A DNA stretch of 14,763 bases. Source: Mucidula mucida. Its lineage: Eukaryota; Basidiomycota; Agaricomycetes; Agaricales; Physalacriaceae. The notes under the pieces were generated by a model that worked only from the letters and a program-made list of their open reading frames with translations, was not told the DNA's origin and ran no database searches. Position 1 is the stretch's first letter. Every line of letters starts with the position of its first letter. Below, one piece after another: positions 9,044 through 14,763 of the stretch. The stretch spans positions 1 to 14,763 of the forward strand of contig JADNYV010000828.1 of the NCBI GenBank assembly GCA_015501055.1, in the 5' to 3' direction. The translations under genes were made by a program, and so were the position numbers.

Positions 9044-10144
9044 GTATAAAATAGGAAGACGAAGGCTACTACTTGATCGACCTAGCGGGCAAAGCGAGTG
9101 CTGCGAAACAACGAACATAGTTGATCTCCGGAGCTATGAATGTGTGGTGTCGAACTGGAAAGCGCTGACACAGGCAACTGCATACAAAATAATCAAGAAG
9201 ATCGAGATGAACAGTGATGCATATCAAGTGAAAACTGACAGAAAGAGCCACTGAACAAAACGTGGGCGCAGCAGTTAGTAAGGCAGCGACGGAGCGACTC
9301 TGTGGCACTAGAGAGCAGCTCTGAAACGATCCGCAGTAAAGACTTCACAAGGTCAGCCAGATACTTCCTATGCCACTGGAGACAACGTCGGGAAGCACTG
9401 GCGTTGACTGGCTGCACATCCCGGTTGTCGACCGGGGTTTGCACACCTTTGGCGTGGGAATTATAAGCCTCCTGCTTTCTAACCGCACTAACCTAGCCAG
9501 GTAACCTGGCTAGCACTAAATCTCGACTGCTTTCGCCTATTCTGAGCGATCTACAAGAGTCAGACGATGCAGATCTATCCCAATATTCCTATATGCTGCG
9601 CCGACTCTGATATGACTCTTAGATTCGTGCCACTGTTTTCAACTGCTTTATCTGGACTTGGAATATGGAGGTATAATAGGATGGCGGTTTCCGGCTTTGT
9701 TCATGATTGTTATGCCTTCCAAGGTAGGGTGTTCGAAGATGTCAGCAATTGCGGATCCGTAAAGTCTGCATCTCATCCATTTAGTATGATCGGTGTGGCG
9801 GTAGGAGTTTATCACTGCGCCACGTTCGTGTTGGGTAGTACCATGTTGCTCGCATCCCTCGCTACACTGTGGGGGTGGCCGTGAGGGCGATTCACGCGTT
9901 GATTCTGAGGTTCCAACTGGAGGACGTACGATAATTATGAGTAATTCTATCGTTTCTAACTCCATAGCCATGAGTGAGCGCGCGCGTTGGAAACACTTAA
10001 CAAAGGCATTACAATAGTCCCTTTCTTGACCTGTGGTCCCAGGATCATGACTTCGACTTGGCCAGACGTGGTCCCTACGTCACGCGTGACATACGCCTCT
10101 CTCTTACCCCCATCATTATCTTCGCCACAGTCGTTGACGCCGGA
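9044..10144. other. 1.1 kb upstream of the HSF gene, no gene supported
   Basis: Open frames of 83-107 codons occur on both strands (for example 9567-9884 plus and 9648-9971 minus), but none has a recognisable motif or splice support. The clearest structure is the palindrome at 9493-9513. I saw no convincing run of nGAAn heat-shock elements before the HSF start. Confidence 0.4.
9493..9513. repeat. 21-bp perfect palindrome with one central base
   Basis: The arms CTAGCCAGGT (9493-9502) and ACCTGGCTAG (9504-9513) are exact reverse complements around a single A. The element lies about 630 nt upstream of the HSF start. It could be a dimeric protein-binding site or a remnant of a mobile-element end; the single-base spacer makes a stable RNA hairpin unlikely. 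Confidence 0.6.
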
Positions 10145-11796
10145 ATGGCGACTGCAAATAATCAGATCGCCTTGACAAATACATTTCAGAGCAGTCTGAG
10201 CAAAACCCCACCATTTCTGCAGAAGCTGTACAAGTCCGTTGGCCACCATTTCCTATCACTTCAACTCTAATATCCTCTTAGGATTGTCAGTGACCCGCTA
10301 CAGACCATGTCATCGCGTGGTCAGACGATGGAAACTCATTCTACAGTGCGTACCGGTGTCTCGCCGTGTCAAAAACGGGCTAATCCACATGCAGTTCACG
10401 ATCAAGCGACGCTCGAAGCAGAAGTCCTCCCTCGGTGGTTCAAGACGAACAAAACCGCGGCCTTTGTTCGACAGTTGAACAAGTACGGCTTTCGAAAGGT
10501 CACACATCTGCAGCAAGGTGTCTTGAAGCGAGAATCAGAGATGGAATCATCGCAATACGTGCACCCGGACTTTCACCGAGGCAGGGAGGACCAACTAGCG
10601 ATGATCAACGAGGGCAAAAAGCAAATCCACATCAAGGAACCCTTACTCGTTGACTCTATCGCCACAGAAGCCTCGACGAGCGGTGCTGGCGTTCCGGCAA
10701 TCAGGCAGACGCTCGACGTGAATGCTGTCGTAAGCGACATACGCAGGAACCAAGCGCGGATAACTCAGGAGCTAACAGAACTCAAGCAAACTGACCGCGC
10801 CTCTGGGGACGAGGCGCATCGGTCACTGCAGCGCTACCAACAACAAACAGAATACCATAAATTTATTGTGCAGTTTCTGGGCAATCTCCTCGGTCAAATG
10901 GGTACCAAGGATCCAACCCACCATGACAGCCATCCTCACGTTCCAGTTCCTGTGCAGCAGCAGCGGCTAATGATTGAGGACAAACGCCGGGAGAAACCGC
11001 CAAATCATCATGACCAGAATAATCATGAAGCTGACGGACATAACACGGACGCTAGGATCATGGAGGTGACGGACGAGGACGAAGATCAATTATTCACCAT
11101 GGATGATGGTACGTCTCTTTAATTACAGACGCTGCAGTTGCTGACGCCTTCACAGTTGAACCTACCATTGAAACCCCCGGCTCATTAGCCCTGCCACCGT
11201 CAACACAATCACAAACCCCATCACCATCCACATTCGACTTGACCGGCGACGCACCAGATTCCCAACTTATGAAGCTCACTGATATACACAATCCACCAAC
11301 ACTATCTCCCAATTTCTCCGCCCAAGACTGGTCCAACATCCTCTCTAGCTTCGGCCCGCTGGCAAATGACGCCAGCTTTTCCGACTTTCTTTCCACGCTC
11401 CCATCTGCAGACGGCGGCACTTTAGCCCCTCCGGAAGACCTCCATTCCCATATATCCGAGATCGAAAAGTCTGTGGATACTATGAACAACGACATTGAAA
11501 GCCTCACCAATCTTCTCACACTCCCTCCGAACGCGCCTCTGGATGATATGAGCGCCTATATAAACTTTGATACGCCTCCGCCCTCTGCCGACAGCGAACT
11601 GCCGCCGACACCACAGACTTGCGCTCCTCCCACGTCTCTGCCGCAAATCAACAACGTTCCTGCGCCGCCCGTCACGCGAGGGCAGAAACGCAAGTCGGAC
11701 GTCATTGCTCAGCCCGACGTGACTGGGTCGACGCCGCTTTTCGCTGTGAACGCGTCTGCGCCTGAACCCCCAACGACGCGACGGAAAAACAAATGA
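10145..11796 (+). CDS. hsf1: Heat shock factor-type transcription factor, one-base loss in DNA-binding domain
   Basis: The exons are 10145-10233, 10282-10345, 10395-11108 and 11156-11796; the introns (48, 49 and 47 nt) have GT-AG ends. With the frame mended the protein would be about 502 residues. The HSF DNA-binding domain (about 21-125) begins PPFLQKLYKIVSDP, continues HVIAWSDDGNSFY and carries the recognition-helix string FVRQLNKYGFRKV. A heptad region for trimerisation spans about 158-218 (QARITQELTELKQ ... FIVQFLGNLL). A second amphipathic stretch, EIEKSVDTMNNDIESLTNLL, lies in the Pro/Ser/Asp-rich C-terminal region, and QKRKSD near the end may be a nuclear signal. HSFs bind nGAAn repeats as trimers and activate chaperone genes. 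One C is missing in 10294-10296, between SDP and ATDH. Keeping intron 2 (49 nt, no stop in that frame) restores the downstream frame but replaces conserved domain sequence. ATG 10145 is chosen because it gives a usual ~20-residue lead. Confidence 0.85.
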
Positions 11797-12215
11797 CGGA
11801 CTTCGGGTGAAAGCAAATAAAAGGTGCGCATACTGTTATGACCTTTCATGCTGAATGCTGATCGCCTGTAGTGTTTTGGTGTCCCCAAACTCAGCTTCAT
11901 GTGTACATCTAGTGACCTTCCTTATTCGATACTCAATTATAATAGCATACGCATGTACTCAAAGACTGTAAACGCATCTCAAGCATCTGTATCAGTAGCT
12001 CCTACCCAACACTGTAACACATCTTTCGCTGATCTTATGTGAGTAACAGAGACAATGCACATTTGCATACGGTGTGGCGTGTTCACTCGGAAATGAATAA
12101 TATGTGAAGATGTGATGAATCACAATGGTACGGTAGCAATTTATACGGGATAGATACGCTATTCAAGAAACGAAATAAGTATGCGAACTTAGATCGTTCA
12201 TCAAGTAAATATGTC
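11797..12215. other. Convergent intergenic region between HSF and BAG genes
   Basis: These 419 nt hold the 3' ends of two convergent genes. No open frame or RNA gene is evident. Transcripts that overrun would overlap antisense. Confidence 0.5.
11816..11821 (+). terminator. AATAAA polyadenylation signal of the HSF gene
   Basis: An exact AATAAA lies 20 nt after the HSF stop codon. Fungal polyadenylation signals are degenerate, so its role is inferred from position. Confidence 0.4.
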
Positions 12216-14273
12216 TCAAGCCTCGACTTCAGACCAATCACTTCCTTGATCACTAGTAACCTTTCCCTTGCGCTGTTCATCCACCTGAAGTGACTGATCG
12301 TCATGGTCGGTCTTGAGTGTAGAAGAATCGGTAAGAGTAGAGCCTGATCTGAAAGTGTCGGCCTCGATATCATCAAAGGAGTCTGCACTGGACTCGATAT
12401 CGGTAGAGTCAGTCCCGTCGGAGGACACGTCCTCCTCGAGAGCGTCCTCAATTGCGGTATCTTCGCCATCGAGAGGTTCAGACTGCTCTGAAGAAGCCGA
12501 GATAGGTGACGATGCGGCTTGTCCCTCAACAACTGAACAGGATGTAGGATCAGAAACTGTTGGCTCCGCTACGGGGTGCGCTATTGCTGAAGCAGGCGCT
12601 GGTCCCGTGGAAGGCAAGCTTTTCACAGACGCAGAGTCCTCCTCTGAAGACATCGATTCCTCTACAAGCCCGTTTGCGACCACACTGTCTTTAGCAACCT
12701 TCGCTCTCCACCTACCCTCCACCTCCCTCTCCAAATCCTCCAGCGCGGCTTCCACAAGCCCCACAACCTCTTTCCGCTTTGTTCTCAAGCCCTCATCACC
12801 AAAACTCTCTATAGAATCGAGCTGGGACAGAAGCCCGCTAAGCGACTGCTCGTGAAAACGAACCGGGGCATTGCGCGCTGTGTACGCGAGTTTCGTGGAA
12901 AGGGATTGCTCGGTATCCGAGGAGGCGGGAGAGCTTGAAGGCGCGAAATCAAGGTGAGAGGGGAAGGTGAAGTCGTCGATGAGGGAGCGATAGGCGGATT
13001 CGATGCTGTTTATTCTCGCTAGTGACACTACGAGGTCTTCGGATTCAGGGATAAATTCGGCTTTAGCCTTGCCCTTTAATGAGGGTGTGGGGGACGGCGC
13101 GGAGGATGGCACGGAAATAGTGGCGTCGGAAAGAGAGTTGAATATGGCTTGGATCGTATCCTTGACTTCAGTAGTTTCCTCGCTAGCCAAGCGAGTCTCA
13201 AGTTGCTCCTTGAGCGATGTGATAGGAGTTGTGGGACGCTGAATCTCCGAGCGAGATACGGGAGGCTTCTGCGAATACGACTTAGAGTGTGAAAGAACAT
13301 TGGTCAAAATACTAGCCTTCTGAGGCGGAACTGCTTGCTGACCCTCGCTGGGTGTGCAAGCTTGGACGGCGTCCACAAAGAGGTGCGTCAAAATCTGCTG
13401 AAGCTTGATAGCAGTGTCTGTAGAATGCAACGGAGTCGTCGCTGACTCCTGAACAGCCGACTGAGGAGATACAGTCGGAGCGTTAGGGGTAGGGTTCTCC
13501 TCCGGTCTCATGGAAGGGGCAATCTTGGGTTGATGCGGGAAATGAAGTGTGGCGTTGGGAAAGAGGACTTTCAAAGTTTGCTCCATCGAAGCGGCGTGAG
13601 ATATGCCGGCATCAACGGGCTGTACCACAGGAACCCTCGTTGGAGTACGCACATGCGCTACGTAGTGCCTAGCTGAAGGCAAAGGTTGTCCATCAGACAG
13701 AGCGTGGAGAAGTTCCTGGAGACCGATATTGGACGAGGAAGAATTGACTTCTGGAAGGGCATGTAGCGAGTAGACAGCAGCAGGGTTAATGTGACGCGAA
13801 GGCCTTGCCCGGTATCTTGCCCTAAACGCAGGGATCGTGGCGCAATTGCCTGGTTTCCCAGTTGAAGTACGATTCTGGCGAATGATATTTGTGAGTTGCT
13901 TGTGTGAAGAAGGAAACCTCCAGCTCACGGTGGAACGGTTAAGAAGTTCCAGTTGGGCACGCTCACGGCGGTCCTGGTTGAGTTGGGCTGCCTGTTCTTG
14001 TAAATTCCTTCGACGCAAAAGCCCGGCCTCTGCTTGTTTACGCTCTTCTTCCTGAAGCTGCAAGCGCAAGAGGGATAGACGATCCGGGGCATCATAGGAA
14101 GATTGGGAAGCCCTGTGTCGCTGGAATTGGAGTTCCTTTAGACGACGACGTATTTGGCGCTCCTCCTGTTCGATGGCCTCCGCGGCAAGATATTCCTGTT
14201 CAACTGCCTTGACGCGGGCTAGAGCAGCGAGGTAGTTGTCCCGAGGACTGTAGTGGGATGGGTAGTAAGACAT
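12216..14273 (-). CDS. BAG-domain protein, probable Hsp70 co-chaperone
   Basis: One uninterrupted frame of 685 residues starts at ATG 14273-14271. Residues 12-115 are a charged Glu/Gln/Arg-rich helix, probably coiled coil (KAVEQEYLAAEAIEQEERQI, then RRRLKELQFQRHR). Residues 120-450 are largely disordered, Pro/Ser/Thr-rich, with scattered short helices (IKLQQILTHLFVDAV, VKDTIQAIFNSL). Residues 455-525 match a BAG domain: LSGLLSQLDSIESFGDEGLR, then TKRKEVVGLVEAALEDLERE, with the conserved LD-x-I, Arg and RK-x-x-V positions. BAG domains bind the Hsp70 ATPase domain and promote nucleotide release. The tail (530-685) is Ser/Asp/Glu-rich. It has no signal peptide or membrane segment, so it is likely cytosolic or nuclear. 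It is the only long gene here without lesions or introns, and it converges on the HSF gene. The BAG call is firm; client and regulation are inferred. Confidence 0.85.
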   Translation of the reverse strand: MSYYPSHYSPRDNYLAALARVKAVEQEYLAAEAIEQEERQIRRRLKELQFQRHRASQSSYDAPDRLSLLRLQLQEEERKQAEAGLLRRRNLQEQAAQLNQDRRERAQLELLNRSTVSWRFPSSHKQLTNIIRQNRTSTGKPGNCATIPAFRARYRARPSRHINPAAVYSLHALPEVNSSSSNIGLQELLHALSDGQPLPSARHYVAHVRTPTRVPVVQPVDAGISHAASMEQTLKVLFPNATLHFPHQPKIAPSMRPEENPTPNAPTVSPQSAVQESATTPLHSTDTAIKLQQILTHLFVDAVQACTPSEGQQAVPPQKASILTNVLSHSKSYSQKPPVSRSEIQRPTTPITSLKEQLETRLASEETTEVKDTIQAIFNSLSDATISVPSSAPSPTPSLKGKAKAEFIPESEDLVVSLARINSIESAYRSLIDDFTFPSHLDFAPSSSPASSDTEQSLSTKLAYTARNAPVRFHEQSLSGLLSQLDSIESFGDEGLRTKRKEVVGLVEAALEDLEREVEGRWRAKVAKDSVVANGLVEESMSSEEDSASVKSLPSTGPAPASAIAHPVAEPTVSDPTSCSVVEGQAASSPISASSEQSEPLDGEDTAIEDALEEDVSSDGTDSTDIESSADSFDDIEADTFRSGSTLTDSSTLKTDHDDQSLQVDEQRKGKVTSDQGSDWSEVEA

Positions 14274-14313
14274 GTTTGTTGTGTAGTGAGATGGGGTGAG
14301 CAGCGCCGATTCT

Positions 14314-14324
14314 GGTATTTATGC
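14314..14324 (-). promoter_or_regulatory. TATA-like element of the BAG gene
   Basis: On the minus strand GCATAAATACC lies about 40-50 nt before the BAG ATG, a usual place for a fungal TATA-like element. No transcription start data support it. Confidence 0.4.
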
Positions 14325-14507
14325 ATTCGGGAAGGATCAAGTCAGCCATAGACGCGCGTACATGAGATACGACGCGCGTCGCCACCGACATGTTCGAGTA
14401 AATTCCAGTCGATGAGCGTACTGAGTCAGCCACGAGAAACGCTTGACAAATGCCGTATCGGGCAAAAAGGCTCGGTCCGAGTACCGACTTTCCAAGTTTC
14501 GCCCCTG

Positions 14508-14532
14508 AACGACGTTACGACACAACGTCGTT
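14508..14532. repeat. 9-bp perfect inverted repeat upstream of the BAG gene
   Basis: AACGACGTT (14508-14516) and AACGTCGTT (14524-14532) are exact reverse complements separated by 7 nt. The arms contain ACGT-centred sequence like that bound by bZIP factors. It lies about 240 nt upstream of the BAG start. Confidence 0.5.
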
Positions 14533-14763
14533 GTTATTATGCTCTATCTGTGCTGCCGCTGCGGCTTACAGGACGTGTCTGACTGATTTGGTGGGCTCTG
14601 TTCTCGCTTTGCTCCAAGTCGCGTCGCATCAACACCACGGACCTACACATCCTGATCGTCCAGCTTTCAAGAAAGCCAACTTCATCCTTCGCGTCCTCAT
14701 CAATGGCCCGCTGCTACTTTCTCTATGGCTCCCGCCTCACTCGGGCTAATGTTTAGTAGTAGC

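Larger units (their letters stand above)
14274..14763. other. Upstream region of the BAG gene, no gene supported
   Basis: A 99-codon + frame (14450-14749) has no recognisable domain and is probably chance, though a divergent gene leaving the window to the right cannot be excluded. The stretch also holds the BAG core promoter, an 11-bp palindrome CTCGGTCCGAG (14471-14481) and the inverted repeat at 14508-14532. Confidence 0.4.

Noticed and set aside
9567..9971. Overlapping 105-codon (+) and 107-codon (-) frames
   Set aside because: No motif, no splice support and both strands open; treated as chance.
9956..10249. 97-codon minus-strand frame
   Set aside because: It is the shadow of HSF exon 1 and its upstream region.
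12313..12855. 180-codon + strand frame, Ser-rich
   Set aside because: It is antisense to the BAG gene; its Ser/Glu richness mirrors the Ser/Asp/Glu-rich tail codons on the other strand.
14450..14749. 99-codon + frame divergent from the BAG gene
   Set aside because: It has no recognisable domain and odd composition; a real gene here cannot be shown without the sequence to the right.

Overview
The window looks like nuclear DNA of a filamentous basidiomycete, probably an Agaricomycete. The genes are split by many very short GT-AG introns (44-54 nt, with CTGAC/CTAAT-like branch sites). The recognisable proteins are typical fungal ones: a Zn2Cys6 transcription factor, a heat-shock-factor-type regulator, a long BAG-domain protein and an NmrA-like dehydrogenase fragment. 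No bacterial, viral or organellar features are visible. No searches were run, so family calls rest on motifs and recalled family features.

Layout. 1-429: no gene recognised, but three overlapping GATA sites lie just before the next gene. 430-1910 (+): a five-exon gene for a conserved fungal protein of unknown function; all four introns keep good splice sites, but the coding sequence changes frame seven times, so it is a pseudogene or a mis-sequenced gene. 1911-3110: no convincing gene. 3111-5840 (-): a gene graveyard with an orphan last exon of an NmrA-like dehydrogenase, two copies (A and B) of a degenerate repeat made of promoter plus first exons, and a decayed unrecognised gene. 6351-8572 (-): a four-exon Zn2Cys6 regulator with two adjacent in-frame TAG stops that separate its last ~100 codons. 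8725-9043: a third, truncated repeat copy (C) just upstream of that regulator, in the same orientation. 9044-10144: no gene; a 21-bp palindrome. 10145-11796 (+): a four-exon HSF gene with a one-base loss inside the DNA-binding domain. 12216-14273 (-): an intact single-exon BAG-domain gene, convergent with the HSF gene. 14274-14763: BAG upstream region with a TATA-like element and a 9-bp inverted repeat.

Function. The HSF and BAG genes form a plausible proteostasis pair: HSF turns on chaperone genes, and BAG proteins act as nucleotide-exchange co-chaperones of Hsp70. The pairing is inferred from adjacency. The other striking theme is uneven gene damage. Small indels are dense in the genes at 430-1910 and 4779-5840, single lesions sit in the HSF and Zn2Cys6 genes, and the 2-kb BAG frame has none. 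I found no clear new defence or mobile system. The most novel element is the three-copy promoter/first-exon repeat, which sits in front of two other coding segments in the same orientation.
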